Counted from the stretch's first letter, positions 35,048 through 44,817 are shown. The stretch is DNA of 64,000 bases from Pseudomonadota bacterium (GCA_008501635.1 QQUJ01000010.1:434001-498000), one strand, 5' to 3'. The notes: a model not told the origin generated them from the letters alone. Numbers and translations: made by a program.

Positions 35048-36076
35048 ATGGATCTGCAAGCAGCGATACGCGCGGTCACGGAGCGCCGGAATCTCAGCGG
35101 TGATGAGATGGCCGGCGTCATGCGTACCATTATGACCGGCGAGGCAACGCCGGCCCAGATCGGCGGGTTTCTGATCGGTCTGCGCATGAAGGGAGAGACG
35201 GTCGACGAGATCGCCGCTGCGGCAACCGTCATGCGCGAGTTGGCCACCAGGGTGGCGGTCGGCAGCGAGCATGTGGTCGACATCGTGGGTACCGGCGGCG
35301 ATGGCGTTGCCACTTTCAATATCTCCACCGCCTGCTGTTTCATTGTCGCGGCGGCAGGTGGACGGGTGGCCAAACACGGTAACCGCTCGGTGTCCTCGAA
35401 ATCAGGCAGTGCCGACCTGCTCGAAGCAGCGGGTGTCAATCTCGATCTGGATCCGGCTCAGGTGGCGCGCTGTATCGACGAGGTGGGTGTCGGTTTCATG
35501 TTCGCACCGCGTCATCACGGTGCGATGAAGTACGCCGTGGGGCCGCGGCGCGAGATGGCGGTGCGCACGGTGTTCAATCTCCTTGGTCCCTTGACCAATC
35601 CGGCGGGTGCGCCCAACCAGTTGTTGGGTGTCTTCAGCAAGGAATGGGTGCAGCCGTTGGCTGAGGTGTTGCACAAGCTGGGCAGCCATCATGTGATGAT
35701 CGTGCACGCCGATGATGGTATGGATGAAATCAGTATCGGCGCGAACACGCAGGTGGCCGAACTGCGCGATGGCGTCATTCGCAATTACGAGATCACACCC
35801 GAGCAGGTGGGGCTCACGCGCGCCGATATCTCTTCGCTGAAGGTTGGCGATGCCGATGAAAGCCTGGGCATCATCCGCCAGGTTTTTGCCGGGGAAAAGG
35901 GCGCCGCGCGCGATATCGTCGCGATGAACGCCGGTGCCGCACTCTATGTGGCGGGTCTGGCAGCCTCTTTTGAGACAGGCGTGCGCAAGGCTGAGCAGAT
36001 TCTGGATTCGGGCACTGCCACCGGACGATTGGATCAACTGGCCGCGGTCAGTCAGCGCCTGGCCAAGGGGGCATGA
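35048..36076 (+). CDS. trpD: Anthranilate phosphoribosyltransferase
   Basis: 342 residues. PRPP-binding signature [17 protein letters not shown], then [19 protein letters not shown] and the [10 protein letters not shown] motif. It transfers the phosphoribosyl group to anthranilate. It ends in a 4-bp ATGA overlap with trpC, showing translational coupling. Confidence 0.97.
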   Translation: MDLQAAIRAVTERRNLSGDEMAGVMRTIMTGEATPAQIGGFLIGLRMKGETVDEIAAAATVMRELATRVAVGSEHVVDIVGTGGDGVATFNISTACCFIVAAAGGRVAKHGNRSVSSKSGSADLLEAAGVNLDLDPAQVARCIDEVGVGFMFAPRHHGAMKYAVGPRREMAVRTVFNLLGPLTNPAGAPNQLLGVFSKEWVQPLAEVLHKLGSHHVMIVHADDGMDEISIGANTQVAELRDGVIRNYEITPEQVGLTRADISSLKVGDADESLGIIRQVFAGEKGAARDIVAMNAGAALYVAGLAASFETGVRKAEQILDSGTATGRLDQLAAVSQRLAKGA

Positions 36077-36873
36077 TGGCTGCAACGCCCGACATCCTGA
36101 AGCGAATCCTGCAACGCAAGAAAGAGGAGGTTGCCAAACGTTGTGAGCGCGTGACGCTCCGCGATCTCAAACAGCGTCTGGCTCAGGCATCACCGCCACG
36201 TGGCTTTGCCGAGGCTTTGGCGCGATACATCGCCAGGGGTGAAGCCGCGGTGGTTGCCGAGATCAAAAAGGCATCGCCCAGTAAAGGCGTGTTGCGAGAA
36301 GATTTCCATCCGGCCGAGATTGCCACCAGTTACGCACGCGGCGGCGCGGCGTGCTTGTCGGTACTTACCGACATCGATTTTTTCCAGGGCGCCGATGCTT
36401 CCCTTCAAGAGGCGCGCAACGCCTGCACGTTACCGGTGATCCGTAAGGATTTCGTAGTCGATCCCTATCAGATCTACGAGGCGCGCACGCTCGGGGCTGA
36501 TTGCATTCTCTTGATCGTTGCCGCGCTCGATGATGCACAACTGTCGGAGTTTACCGGGTTGGCGCACCATTTGGGGATGGATGTGCTTGTCGAGGTGCAC
36601 GATGCGCAGGAACTCGAGCGTGCACTCCTGCTGGGTACCCGGCTTGTCGGCATCAATAACCGTGATCTGCGCACCTTCGAGACGCGTCTCTCCACCACGC
36701 TGGATCTGCTGGCGATGATCCCGAACGATCGTATCGTGGTGACCGAGAGCGGTATTCTGAGTCGAGACGATGTGAATCTGATGCGTGCCAACAATGTCCA
36801 CGCCTTTCTGGTGGGCGAGGCGTTTATGCGAGCCGAGGATCCAGGCGAACAGCTAAAGACGTTGTTTGGATGA
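36073..36873 (+). CDS. trpC: Indole-3-glycerol-phosphate synthase
   Basis: 266 residues, monofunctional. TIM-barrel motifs: [17 protein letters not shown] (catalytic Lys and substrate site), [27 protein letters not shown] and VTESGI. It closes the indole ring. It overlaps trpD by 4 bp and ends the cluster; no trpF/B/A follows. Confidence 0.97.
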   Translation: MMAATPDILKRILQRKKEEVAKRCERVTLRDLKQRLAQASPPRGFAEALARYIARGEAAVVAEIKKASPSKGVLREDFHPAEIATSYARGGAACLSVLTDIDFFQGADASLQEARNACTLPVIRKDFVVDPYQIYEARTLGADCILLIVAALDDAQLSEFTGLAHHLGMDVLVEVHDAQELERALLLGTRLVGINNRDLRTFETRLSTTLDLLAMIPNDRIVVTESGILSRDDVNLMRANNVHAFLVGEAFMRAEDPGEQLKTLFG

Positions 36874-36964
36874 GGTTCGGGGTGTCCGATTGAGCGTTAA
36901 GCTGCCTGTACGGCAAAGATAGGTGAAGCGAGCGCGATAGTGGGCGCGCAATGGGGGTTTCTGC

Positions 36965-37594
36965 CTACCGGGTGCCGAAAACCACGATGGTTTTCCCCTT
37001 GACATAGATCAGGCCCTGCTCCTCCATATTCTTCAGTACCCGCCCGGCCATTTCACGCGAGCAGCCGACGATGCGCCCGATCTCCTGCCGCGTGATGCGG
37101 ATCTGCATACCATCCGGATGGGTCATGGCGTCGGGTTCCTTGCAGAGATCGAGCAGCGTACGTGCGATGCGGCCGGTGACGTCCATAAAGGCGAGGTGCC
37201 CGACTTTCTGGCTGGTCTTGCGCAGACGAAATGCCATTTGCGAGGCGAGCAGCAGGAGGATATCGGGATCTTCCTTGGCCAACTGGCGAAAGCGCGAGAA
37301 ACTGATTTCAGCGATTTCGCACTCGGAACGCGTACGCACCCAGGCGCTTCGACCCTCTTCCTTGTCGAACAGTCCCATCTCGCCGAAAAACTCGCCGGGA
37401 TTGAGATAGGCGAGTACGATTTCGCGTCCGTCCTCATCCTCGATCAATACAGTGACCGAGCCTTCGAGCAGGTAGTAGAGCACATCCGGCGCATCGCCCT
37501 CGTAAATGATGACGCTTTTGCCTGGATAACGGCGGCGATGACAGTGGGCCAGCAGGCGTTCGGTGACGCTTTTGTCTTTTGGTGTTTCCTGCAT
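36965..37594 (-). CDS. crp: cAMP receptor protein (CRP/Vfr)
   Basis: 209 residues, the same length as E. coli CRP. cAMP contacts are conserved in place: [10 protein letters not shown] (68-77), R82/S83 and T127/S128. The C-terminal HTH has [20 protein letters not shown], with the R-E-x-x-x-R of CRP. It is a global transcription activator. The neighbour on the other strand is a yhfA-like OsmC gene, as in E. coli. Confidence 0.95.
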   Translation of the reverse strand: MQETPKDKSVTERLLAHCHRRRYPGKSVIIYEGDAPDVLYYLLEGSVTVLIEDEDGREIVLAYLNPGEFFGEMGLFDKEEGRSAWVRTRSECEIAEISFSRFRQLAKEDPDILLLLASQMAFRLRKTSQKVGHLAFMDVTGRIARTLLDLCKEPDAMTHPDGMQIRITRQEIGRIVGCSREMAGRVLKNMEEQGLIYVKGKTIVVFGTR

Positions 37595-37743
37595 GGTGTC
37601 TCTGAGCCTTGAGTCGATGTTGATCCCAACTCACTCTATCATGACCCTAAATCCGGGTTAAGGTCCAGTCTCATCGCTAAGTGCCTGCGGGTATTCCGTG
37701 GTAATCTGCGGCGGGCTTTTTAGCAGAGCGGAGCGCTGTGGCC

Positions 37744-38166
37744 ATGAAAGCACGTATCAAGTGGATCGAGCATGTCGCGTTTGCTGGAGAGACCGGCAGC
37801 GGGCATGCGCTGGTGATGGATGGCGCGCCCGAAAGCGGGGGCCGCAACCTGGGGCCGCGACCGATGGAGATGGTGTTGTTGGGCCTGGGTGGTTGTACGG
37901 CATTCGATGTCGTGTCGATTCTGCGTAAGGCGCGGCAAAAGATAGAAGACTGCGTCATCGAGATCGAGGCGCAGCGAGCGGATACTGTGCCCAAGGTCTT
38001 TACGGCGATACATCTGCACTACATCGTGGCGGGGCGCGATCTGGAGGAGAAGCAGGTCGCCCGCGCCGTCGACTTGTCGGCAAACAAATATTGCTCCGTA
38101 TCGCACATGCTGGCCGCGTCCGCTCAGTTAACCCACGATTATGAAATCCGCCCCGTTTCGGGTTGA
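37744..38166 (+). CDS. OsmC family protein (YhfA-like)
   Basis: 140 residues from the ATG at 37744. The pattern GPRPMEMVLLGLGGCTAFDV contains the first redox Cys, and SANKYCSVSHML the second, as in OsmC/Ohr peroxidase-fold proteins. Divergent placement next to crp matches E. coli yhfA. It may act in organic peroxide reduction, but substrates of YhfA are unknown. Confidence 0.88.
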   Translation: MKARIKWIEHVAFAGETGSGHALVMDGAPESGGRNLGPRPMEMVLLGLGGCTAFDVVSILRKARQKIEDCVIEIEAQRADTVPKVFTAIHLHYIVAGRDLEEKQVARAVDLSANKYCSVSHMLAASAQLTHDYEIRPVSG

Positions 38167-38183
38167 TCGCGAAGGTATGCCCG

Positions 38184-39851
38184 GTGAGCGATAGCACTCA
38201 GTCGCAGTTCGATCAGCTGGTCGGCAATTACTACCAGGCGTGGTTTCGGTTTCATCCCGAAGCTGCCGTGGACGCGGGTGTCCCAGGATACGGACATCTG
38301 CTGCGCCCGTACGATGACGACGATGTTGGCGCACTGATTGTTCTCAATGAGAAGTTGTTGGCGGGTCTGGAGGAGATCGATCCACGATTCCTCGATGCCG
38401 ATCGGGCCCTAGACTACCGCGTGCTGCGCGGCGCAGCGTTGATAGAACATCATGACCTGTTGGAGCGCGATTGGCGGCGCCGCGATCCCGTCGCCTTCCT
38501 GCCGGTCAACGCGCTGTACCAGCTCACGGTACGACCCATGGCAGATTTGGCCACTGTGTTGCGAGCACGTTTGGAAAAGGTGCCCGCGCATCTGCGGGGG
38601 GCACGTGCGCAGTTGAAGACACTGCCTGAGTTGGTACCCGTGCCGTGGTTGAATTCGGCGGTAGCCGAGGCGCGCGCGGGCGCGGATTTCGTGCTGCGCC
38701 TCGACAGCCATCCGCAGATTGTCGGCAGCGGTGTGCGGAGCCAGTTGCAGATGCTGCAGGAGCAGGCATCGCAGGCACTCACTGACTATGCACGTTTCCT
38801 CGAGTCGGAGATCGCACCCTCGGCCGCTGGAGATTTCGCCGTTGGCGAGGTGCATTTCGAGCGCCTCCTTCGCGAACGCCATTTTGTCGATATGGAGGCA
38901 AGCGAGCTGCAGCGCTTTGGCGAGCGCATGGTGAAGGAGGTCGGCGCGCAGTTGCGCGCGGTGACACGTGAGTTGCGCGGCGATGACGACGTGGTGTCGC
39001 TCACACGCCAGATCACCGCAGACCATCCCCCCGCGCGGGAGCTGCTCGACGTCTACCGGCGTGAGATGCGCGCCGCGCATCAATTTTTATTGAGCCATGA
39101 CATTGTCTCCCTGCCAGCACGGGAACGGCTCAACGTGGTTGAGACTCCCGGTTTTCTGCGGCATCAGATCCCCTTTGCCGCTTATCTCGATCCGGCGCCG
39201 AACGATCCCGATCAGCGCGGTCAATACTACGTCACTCCCGCCAGCGATGATGAAACCCTGCGGGAGCACAATCGGCTGGGGATTCAACACACCTGCGTCC
39301 ACGAGGCATGGCCTGGACATCATCTGCAGTTCGTGACCGCCAATCGCAATCCTGCCGCCAGATCATTGCCGCGCTTGCTCAATCCCTCGGCAACGCTTTA
39401 CGAAGGTTGGGCGTTGTACTGCGAGCAGTTGATGCTCGAGCAAGGCTTCCTGGCTCAGCCCGAGCAACGCTTTCTCCTGCTGCGGGACCGCTTGTGGCGG
39501 GCATTGCGGGTGGTGATCGACGTCGAGATCCAGGTGCGGGGCACGACGCTGGAACAGGCTGCCGACCGCATGGTGGAGCTGCTGGGATTTCCTCGCTCTC
39601 AAGCGATGGCCGATCTGGCCTGGTACAGTCGCGCGCCGGCGGTTCCCATGGGTTACGCCCTGGGCTGGTCGATGATCAATGCCCTGCGAGGCTATGTTCA
39701 GACGGCGGACGAGGGGTTCGATCTGCGCGCCTTTCACGATCGGCTGCTTGGAGCGGGTTCTATCGCGTTGCCGCTGGTGATTTGCCGCCAGTTTGGTGAG
39801 CGCGACTGGGAGCACGTCAGGGGTGCGATGCGGGACCAAAATAGCGCATAA
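38184..39851 (+). CDS. DUF885 family protein (predicted zinc peptidase)
   Basis: 555 residues from a GTG at 38184 with GAAGG eight bases upstream; an in-frame TTG at 38163 overlaps the OsmC stop. The metal motif H-E-x-x-x-x-H-H ([13 protein letters not shown], about residue 375) is typical of DUF885. Family residues [18 protein letters not shown] follow. No signal peptide is visible, unlike many secreted DUF885 lipoproteins. Likely a cytoplasmic metallopeptidase. Confidence 0.88.
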   Translation: MSDSTQSQFDQLVGNYYQAWFRFHPEAAVDAGVPGYGHLLRPYDDDDVGALIVLNEKLLAGLEEIDPRFLDADRALDYRVLRGAALIEHHDLLERDWRRRDPVAFLPVNALYQLTVRPMADLATVLRARLEKVPAHLRGARAQLKTLPELVPVPWLNSAVAEARAGADFVLRLDSHPQIVGSGVRSQLQMLQEQASQALTDYARFLESEIAPSAAGDFAVGEVHFERLLRERHFVDMEASELQRFGERMVKEVGAQLRAVTRELRGDDDVVSLTRQITADHPPARELLDVYRREMRAAHQFLLSHDIVSLPARERLNVVETPGFLRHQIPFAAYLDPAPNDPDQRGQYYVTPASDDETLREHNRLGIQHTCVHEAWPGHHLQFVTANRNPAARSLPRLLNPSATLYEGWALYCEQLMLEQGFLAQPEQRFLLLRDRLWRALRVVIDVEIQVRGTTLEQAADRMVELLGFPRSQAMADLAWYSRAPAVPMGYALGWSMINALRGYVQTADEGFDLRAFHDRLLGAGSIALPLVICRQFGERDWEHVRGAMRDQNSA

Positions 39852-39918
39852 TACGCGCCCCTTTGGTGCTTGGGAGGCCGGAAGGGGTGCCGAGAATCCT
39901 AATGGGGGAGCCTGCGCG

Positions 39919-40734
39919 TTGGTACGACCAATCTCAAGATTGAAGCTGCACGGCTTCAACAATCTGACCAAGACTCTGAGCTTCAACATCTACGATATCT
40001 GCTACGCGCAGAGTCAGGCACAGCATCAGGAGTACATCGAGTATATCGATGAGGTCTACAATGCCGAGCGTTTGACTCAGATTCTTACGGATGTCTCGGA
40101 CATCATCGGTGCCAATATTCTCAATATCGCACGCCAGGACTACGATCCGCAGGGCGCCAGCGTCACCATGCTGATTTCCGAGGAGCCAATCCTTTCAGAG
40201 CAGCTTTCCAATACCGAAGCACCGGGTCCGCTGCCCGATGCCGTGGTCTGCCATCTCGATAAAAGCCACCTTACGGTGCACACCTACCCGGAGAATCACC
40301 CTGAGGAGGGTGTCAGCACCTTTCGCGCCGATATCGATGTTGCAACGTGCGGGCGCATCTCACCGCTCAAGGCGTTGAACTATCTGATTCACAGCCTGGA
40401 GTCCGATATCGTCATCATGGACTACCGGGTGCGTGGTTTTACCCGCGATGTGCGCGGCAAGAAGCTCTTCATCGATCACAAGATCAACTCCATCCAGAAC
40501 TATCTGGATCGCAAGACACGGGAGCGCTATCAAACCATCGACGTCAATGTCTACCAGGAGAATATTTTCCACACCAAGATGATTCTCAAAGAGTTTGATC
40601 TCAACAACTACCTGTTCGGCGTCGAGCGTGACGATCTCTCGCCTCGGGAGCAGATCAGAATCCGCACTCAGCTGCAGCGCGAGATGATGGAGATCTTCTA
40701 CGGAAGGAACCTGCGTCGTGGCGTTGAGGTATAG
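39919..40734 (+). CDS. speD: S-adenosylmethionine decarboxylase proenzyme (E. coli type)
   Basis: 271 residues from a TTG at 39919 placed eight bases after GGGAG; no nearby ATG fits the known N terminus. The start [20 protein letters not shown] matches E. coli-type SpeD. Self-cleavage is expected at the Ser in [14 protein letters not shown], which becomes the pyruvoyl group. It makes decarboxylated SAM for spermidine. No speE is adjacent. Confidence 0.95.
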   Translation: MVRPISRLKLHGFNNLTKTLSFNIYDICYAQSQAQHQEYIEYIDEVYNAERLTQILTDVSDIIGANILNIARQDYDPQGASVTMLISEEPILSEQLSNTEAPGPLPDAVVCHLDKSHLTVHTYPENHPEEGVSTFRADIDVATCGRISPLKALNYLIHSLESDIVIMDYRVRGFTRDVRGKKLFIDHKINSIQNYLDRKTRERYQTIDVNVYQENIFHTKMILKEFDLNNYLFGVERDDLSPREQIRIRTQLQREMMEIFYGRNLRRGVEV

Positions 40735-40743
40735 CTCAGTAGA

Positions 40744-40795
40744 AGCGGCGGAAGCCGCGAATGTTATGCCTTTGTTCTTCACGGCTTCCGCCGCT
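40744..40795. repeat. REP-like palindrome after speD
   Basis: AGCGGCGGAAGCCG (40744-40757) and CGGCTTCCGCCGCT (40782-40795) are perfect inverted copies with a 24-nt loop, and GTAG/CTAC extend the arms with one mismatch. It resembles the GTAGGAGCGGC-type REP sequences common in Gammaproteobacteria. It may also act as a weak transcriptional stop. Confidence 0.7.
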
Positions 40796-40845
40796 CCTAC
40801 CGCCCCTGCGATATAGATAGCGTCCAGGGCCATTGGAAATCCGAT

Positions 40846-41154
40846 ATGTCCTATTACCGTCACCACGTCTTCTTCTGCGTCAATGAGCGCCAGGACGGCG
40901 AGCAGTGTTGCAGCCAAATGAACAGCCTGGCGTTGCGCAATTACGCCAAGAGGCGTTGCAAGGAGCTGAATATCTATGGTCAGGGGCAGGCACGAATCAA
41001 CACTGCCGGGTGCATGAATCGCTGTGCTGAGGGACCGGTGATGGTTATCTACCCCGAAGGGATCTGGTACACCTTCATCGACGAGAGCGACGTCGAAGAG
41101 ATCATTCAGGAGCACCTGATCCACGGGCGTATCGTCGATCGACTCAGGATCTGA
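40846..41154 (+). CDS. Thioredoxin-like [2Fe-2S] ferredoxin
   Basis: 102 residues. Cysteines are in the thin-ferredoxin arrangement: HVFFCVNERQDGEQCC near the N terminus and INTAGCMNRCAEGP further on. VMVIYPEGIWYTFIDESDV is typical. It is a small cytoplasmic electron carrier. The start at 40846 follows the REP element by 50 bp. Confidence 0.9.
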   Translation: MSYYRHHVFFCVNERQDGEQCCSQMNSLALRNYAKRRCKELNIYGQGQARINTAGCMNRCAEGPVMVIYPEGIWYTFIDESDVEEIIQEHLIHGRIVDRLRI

Positions 41155-41176
41155 ACCGATTATGGGAAAAAGCGGC

Positions 41177-41205
41177 TTGACAGATCATTGGAATATTAGT
41201 ATATT
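41177..41205 (+). promoter_or_regulatory. Strong sigma-70 promoter of the candidate sRNA
   Basis: TTGACA (41177-41182), a 17-bp spacer and TATATT (41200-41205) form a near-consensus promoter. Transcription would start near 41212, in a region with no gene. Confidence 0.75.
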
Positions 41206-41211
41206 CTTATC

Positions 41212-41337
41212 AACTGAACGCCTTCACGGGTTCGCAGGATGGATTTTCGATATTCGTATGATTGAGAGTCGGTCCCACCCAATCCCTCATCCTCCCTGGA
41301 TGATTTAGCGCGGCCCTCACTTGCCGCGCTTTTTTTT
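41212..41337 (+). ncRNA. Candidate small RNA between the ferredoxin gene and rplM
   Basis: About 125 nt between a near-consensus promoter and a strong intrinsic terminator, with no plausible coding frame. The 3' half holds a small hairpin TCATCC-TCCCT-GGATGA (41287-41303) directly before the terminator stem. The exposed UCCUCCC segment is complementary to Shine-Dalgarno sequences. It could be a trans-acting sRNA or a terminated leader of rplM-rpsI. No known RNA family is recognised. Confidence 0.55.
41307..41337 (+). terminator. Intrinsic terminator of the candidate sRNA
   Basis: Perfect stem AGCGCGGC (41307-41314) / GCCGCGCT (41323-41330) with an 8-nt loop, followed by seven more T residues. 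It lies 167 bp before the rplM start. Confidence 0.9.
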
Positions 41338-41504
41338 GCCCGAAAATCAGGGTCATAAAGTTGTAACACTACGGTTGAATATTCCCGGGACCGGGCATCG
41401 TGCGGCGCTGGCTGCACACCGAATCAAACTTGTAACTTCCTGGTGACTTCTGTATATTTCCCGCTCTTTCGATTCTGGCAATGCAAGTTGGAGCCCGGCT
41501 CAAG

Positions 41505-41933
41505 ATGACTACGCTTAGTGCGAAACCGGCTGAAGTGAAGCGCGACTGGTTCGTGGTGGATGCCTCGGACAAGGTGCTGGGACGGCTGGCAACCGAGATT
41601 GCGCTGCGCCTGCGCGGCAAGCACAAGGCCGAGTTTACCCCTCATGTGGACACCGGCGATTATATTGTTGTGGTCAACGCGGAGAAGGTGCGTGTGACCG
41701 GCAACAAATTGAAGGACAAGATCTACCATCGCCACACCGGATATATAGGCAATCTCAAATCGGTCAGCCTCGAAAAGCTGCTGGCCAGCCATCCGGAACG
41801 GGCGATCGAGACTGCCGTCAAGGGCATGCTGCCCAAGAACTCACTGGGGCGTGCGATGTACCGTAAACTGAAGGTTTACGCCGGTCCCAATCACAATCAT
41901 CAGTCCCAGCAGCCGCAGCCGCTGGATATCTGA
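41505..41933 (+). CDS. rplM: 50S ribosomal protein L13
   Basis: 142 residues from the ATG at 41505 (the frame is open further upstream but exceeds the E. coli protein). It matches L13 throughout: [38 protein letters not shown] and [20 protein letters not shown]. rpsI follows after 34 bp as in other bacteria. Confidence 0.98.
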   Translation: MTTLSAKPAEVKRDWFVVDASDKVLGRLATEIALRLRGKHKAEFTPHVDTGDYIVVVNAEKVRVTGNKLKDKIYHRHTGYIGNLKSVSLEKLLASHPERAIETAVKGMLPKNSLGRAMYRKLKVYAGPNHNHQSQQPQPLDI

Positions 41934-41967
41934 GCCAACGGCATACCGCGACAAGAGAACGCACAAG

Positions 41968-42360
41968 ATGGCAGAACAACAGCACTACGGGACCGGACGC
42001 CGCAAGAGCTCTACAGCCCGTGTCTTCATCAAGCCTGGCAAGGGTGCGATCGTCGTCAACGGCCGCCCGCTGGATGAGTATTTCGGCCGCGAAACCGCGC
42101 GCATGGTAGTGCGCCAGCCGTTGGAGACCGCTCAGGCGACCGACCGGTTCGATATCAAGGTGACGGTTGTGGGTGGCGGCAACACCGGTCAGGCGGGCGC
42201 CATTCGTCACGGCATCACCCGTGCATTGATGGCCTATGATGAGACGCTGCGTCCGTCGCTGCGCAAAGCTGGTTTCGTTACCCGCGATGCCCGCGAAGTG
42301 GAGCGCAAGAAGGTCGGTCTGCACAAGGCCCGTCGCGCCACTCAGTTCTCCAAGCGTTAA
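41968..42360 (+). CDS. rpsI: 30S ribosomal protein S9
   Basis: 130 residues. Typical S9: [20 protein letters not shown] at the start, [15 protein letters not shown] in the middle, and the basic C terminus [11 protein letters not shown] that reaches the ribosomal P site. Co-transcribed with rplM. Confidence 0.98.
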   Translation: MAEQQHYGTGRRKSSTARVFIKPGKGAIVVNGRPLDEYFGRETARMVVRQPLETAQATDRFDIKVTVVGGGNTGQAGAIRHGITRALMAYDETLRPSLRKAGFVTRDAREVERKKVGLHKARRATQFSKR

Positions 42361-42375
42361 TCGGATCCTCGTTCC

Positions 42376-42449
42376 TGGGGGATCGTCTAACGGCAGGACA
42401 GCGGACTCTGACTCCGCTAATCTAGGTTCGAATCCTAGTCCCCCAGCCA
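42376..42449 (+). tRNA. tRNA-Gln (CTG anticodon)
   Basis: A 74-nt cloverleaf with encoded CCA. The acceptor stem TGGGGGA pairs with TCCCCCA; the anticodon stem GCGGA/TCCGC encloses loop CTCTGAC, giving anticodon CTG; the T arm is TAGGTTCGAATCCTA. It resembles E. coli tRNA-Gln. A perfect terminator overlaps its last three bases. Confidence 0.95.
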
Positions 42450-42486
42450 TTAAAAAACCCGCCCGTAGTGGCGGGTTTTTTAATGG
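42447..42486. terminator. Bidirectional intrinsic terminator after tRNA-Gln
   Basis: A perfect 17-bp stem (42447-42463 and 42470-42486) with a 6-nt loop, flanked by A and T runs on either side of a CCCGCC/GGCGGG core. The stem begins in the tRNA 3' CCA. The identical hairpin occurs again at 42619-42658. Confidence 0.9.
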
Positions 42487-42602
42487 CTTGTGGGTCGAGG
42501 GGTGAGCACCTAGTCAGGTTCGACCAGCCGAGCCGCAGGCTCGGCGCAGAACGTCGGAGCGCAGCGACGGCGGCCCGAAGGGTGAGGCGCGCAGCGCCGA
42601 AT

Positions 42603-42690
42603 AATCCTAGTCCCCCAGCCATTAAAAAACCCGCCCGTAGTGGCGGGTTTTTTAATGGCTTGCGGTCGAGGGGTGAGCACCTGGTCAGGT
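42603..42690. repeat. Second copy of tRNA-Gln 3' end plus terminator (direct repeat)
   Basis: This 88-bp stretch repeats 42431-42519 with two or three differences. It contains the last 19 nt of tRNA-Gln (AATCCTAGTCCCCCAGCCA, 42603-42621), the whole terminator hairpin and about 30 bp more. The spacing is 172 bp. The acceptor, D and anticodon arms are missing, so it is not a second tRNA. A shorter related block (GAACCGCAGGCTCGGCGCAG, about 42774) echoes sequence after the first copy. Confidence 0.85.
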
Positions 42691-42813
42691 GATACTGCCC
42701 GCCATCCTGGCCGGCACCCCTCGGGTTCGTTGCATGAAGTACTATCTGCTCCCGGCAGATATACCGACCAGCTGAACCGCAGGCTCGGCGCAGAGCGCAG
42801 GGGCCATCCGTAG

Positions 42814-42839
42814 GTCGGGTTAGCGCAGCGTAACCCGAC
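42814..42839. repeat. REP-like palindrome
   Basis: GTCGGGTTA (42814-42822) and TAACCCGAC (42831-42839) form a perfect 9-bp stem with loop GCGCAGCG. This GTAGGTCGGGTTAGC-type palindrome is a common intergenic repeat in proteobacteria. The remaining bases up to 43090 show no gene. Confidence 0.6.
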
Positions 42840-43090
42840 ATCTGTCGATGAATCGACGCGTGACACAGGGGTCATTTCCGTCTATGGGTGTTGCAATAAC
42901 CATAAGTATATTGCAGTATTTATCCGTCGCCAGTGAGGGCAGTCAGGACGACACGGCCATGCAGGGAAGATCCAGGGAGGGTGCCTGCGCCGCGCGACAA
43001 CCGGCCCCGGTGGGTGAGAATCCATCGGGGCCTTCTGTTGCCAAATCGTTGGACCAACGTAAAAAGTAGCTGACCCGATTCACCAAACTC

Positions 43091-43555
43091 TCAAGCAGCG
43101 AACGGGTGCACCCGTTTTTCCACCTCCGCGCCAACAAGCCACCGTGCCATATGGGCTGATATTCCCCGTTTGCCGTTGACGATCCCGCTGATCCGTCCGG
43201 GAGGCACCACGATATCCCAGGCCAGCCGATTGATGCTTATTCCCAGGGGTTCCAGTGGCTTTGATAGAGTGTCCTCAGCGGTAGCCCGTGCTCTCGGCGT
43301 CCAGGGCAGCACCGACGTCCCATCCGAAACAGAGTCGGAACTGATCATTGATGCGTATGCTGAATTGGTCCCGCCTGTCTCCTTGATCAGGGCTTCAGGC
43401 CGGTTGCCCGGCGGAGTCTCCAAATCACGGGGACTTCTTGCACTGTTCAGGTGGAGCGGTTTGCGCCGCGCGGTTCTGTCGATATTCCTGAACCTGGGTT
43501 CTCTCCGATCATTGCAGAGCCCTTTTGTGTCCTTGCAGAGGAAAGCCCTTGCCAT
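43091..43555 (-). pseudogene. Decayed higBA toxin-antitoxin locus
   Basis: On the reverse strand the frame starting at 43555 gives a HigB-like toxin N terminus (FLCKDTKGLCNDRREPRFRN, then PPGNRPEALIKE). The HigB sequence then continues in another frame (RDQFSIRINDQFRLCFGWD), so a frameshift near 43370 breaks it. After a deletion, the first frame enters the C-terminal part of a HigA antitoxin (KPLEPLGISINRLAWDIVVP, then RISGIVNGKRGISAHMARWL). The HigA start and the HigB C terminus are lost. The residual single frame would encode a non-functional chimera. Confidence 0.72.
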
Positions 43556-43567
43556 GCGTGAACGCCA

Positions 43568-43582
43568 TTACGCGATACGTAA
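43568..43582. promoter_or_regulatory. Palindrome upstream of decayed higB (putative operator)
   Basis: TTACGCGATACGTAA has perfect 5-bp arms (TTACG/CGTAA) and lies 13 bp before the higB ATG, where an autoregulatory HigA operator would be expected. Confidence 0.4.
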
Positions 43583-43719
43583 CAGGCAAAAATATTCCTT
43601 GAACGGCGTGTTTGCGTCAGTGGCGCCATGGTGGTCATTCAACCGTGCCGCGCCGGATGAGACGATGCGGCTTCAAGATATTCGCTGATTCCATCAGAAA
43701 AATTTGATCTGGCGCACCC

Positions 43720-43749
43720 GTTTTGTTGTGTTGTTGCAACAAAACAACA
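43720..43749. promoter_or_regulatory. Palindromic TTGTTG/CAACAA-rich site upstream of porin gene
   Basis: GTTTTGTTG (43720-43728) pairs with CAACAAAAC (43737-43745), and TGTTGTT (43729-43735) with AACAACA (43743-43749), giving alternative overlapping dyads. It is about 125-150 bp before the porin ATG. It may be an operator or an mRNA hairpin; no known regulator is recognised. The rest of the 43583-43872 interval holds no gene. Confidence 0.4.
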
Positions 43750-43872
43750 GAACCGGCAAATTTGTTGTAAAAATAGCGAAAAGCATGTTGCATTTCCGCA
43801 TTCTGTTCCCTATAGTCTCTCCGTCTGGTTTCGCAGTAGACACCATAAACTACTTTCCTTTGGGAGGAACGA

Positions 43873-44817
43873 ATGAACAAGAAGCTTCTTGCTATCGCTG
43901 TAGCCGGTGCCCTGGCAGCTCCGCTGTCCGCTCAGGCGCTGGACGTCACCACCTACGGTGTGGTCGGTTGGAAACTGGTCGATGCCGATAACGCGTCCTG
44001 GGAAATGAAGAACACCAAGGCCCGTGTGGGTTGGAGAGCGTCCGAAGATACCTCCGCCGGCAAGTTCATCGCCGAGATCGAGATCGACCTTGACAGTGCT
44101 GCCAACGGTGGTAATACCGGTAACGGTGAAGGCGATGGTAACGTTAACGTGCGCCGTAGCCGCGTCATTCTGGCCACCAAGGGTGCCGGTACCTTCGTCA
44201 TGGCCGGTCGTACCCCCAGCGGCCAGTACGCCGACATGTACTCCATGGTCGACATCTTCGAGCACGGCGGTTACCACTACTTCGCGCAGACCGATCACAC
44301 CGGTAAGCTGATCGCGTGGAAATCCCCGGTCACGGGTGGTTTCTATGTCGTGCCCGCCCTGATTGCCAACGACCCCGCCAGCGCCACGGACGATATCGAC
44401 GTCACCGGTCTGCGTTTCGTGTGGAATGGCGGCCCCTGGCACGCCGGTTTTGGTCTGGTCGAGGCCAACAACTCCCCAGCTAGCGATTCCACCCGCGAGT
44501 CACTGGGTGTCTCCTGGACCTCCGGTCCGCTGATGGTCGGCTTTACCTGGGAAGATGGGTTTGGCTCCGGTGCGGTCGATGGTGACACGGTAATGGGTCT
44601 GGCGGCTGCTTACACCGCCGGCAACAACACCTTCAAGCTGGGTCTCTACAATCGTGATTCCGACATCACACCTGCCAACGACGGTGACTCTGCGACGACG
44701 TTGGAGCTTGCCCACGCGTTCAGCAAGAACGTGACCGGCTTCGTCACCTTTGACTCCGTTGAAGTTGGCGGCGTCGATGCCGATTCCACTGCGATCGGTA
44801 TCAACATGAGCTTCTAA
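43873..44817 (+). CDS. Gram-negative porin
   Basis: 314 residues with a signal peptide (residues 1-22, MNKKLLAIAVAGALAAPLSA). Alternating beta-strand pattern throughout (VTTYGVVGWKLV, GTFVMAGRTPSGQYADMYSM, TFKLGLYNRDSD) and a C-terminal Phe (IGINMSF), the outer-membrane insertion signal. GGGAGGAACG precedes the ATG. It is likely a trimeric general-diffusion porin; specificity is unknown. A terminator follows at 27 bp. Confidence 0.9.
   Translation: MNKKLLAIAVAGALAAPLSAQALDVTTYGVVGWKLVDADNASWEMKNTKARVGWRASEDTSAGKFIAEIEIDLDSAANGGNTGNGEGDGNVNVRRSRVILATKGAGTFVMAGRTPSGQYADMYSMVDIFEHGGYHYFAQTDHTGKLIAWKSPVTGGFYVVPALIANDPASATDDIDVTGLRFVWNGGPWHAGFGLVEANNSPASDSTRESLGVSWTSGPLMVGFTWEDGFGSGAVDGDTVMGLAAAYTAGNNTFKLGLYNRDSDITPANDGDSATTLELAHAFSKNVTGFVTFDSVEVGGVDADSTAIGINMSF

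Noticed and set aside
42603-42621. Possible second tRNA-Gln gene
   Set aside because: Only the last 19 nt of the tRNA are present; the acceptor 5' strand, D arm and anticodon arm are missing.
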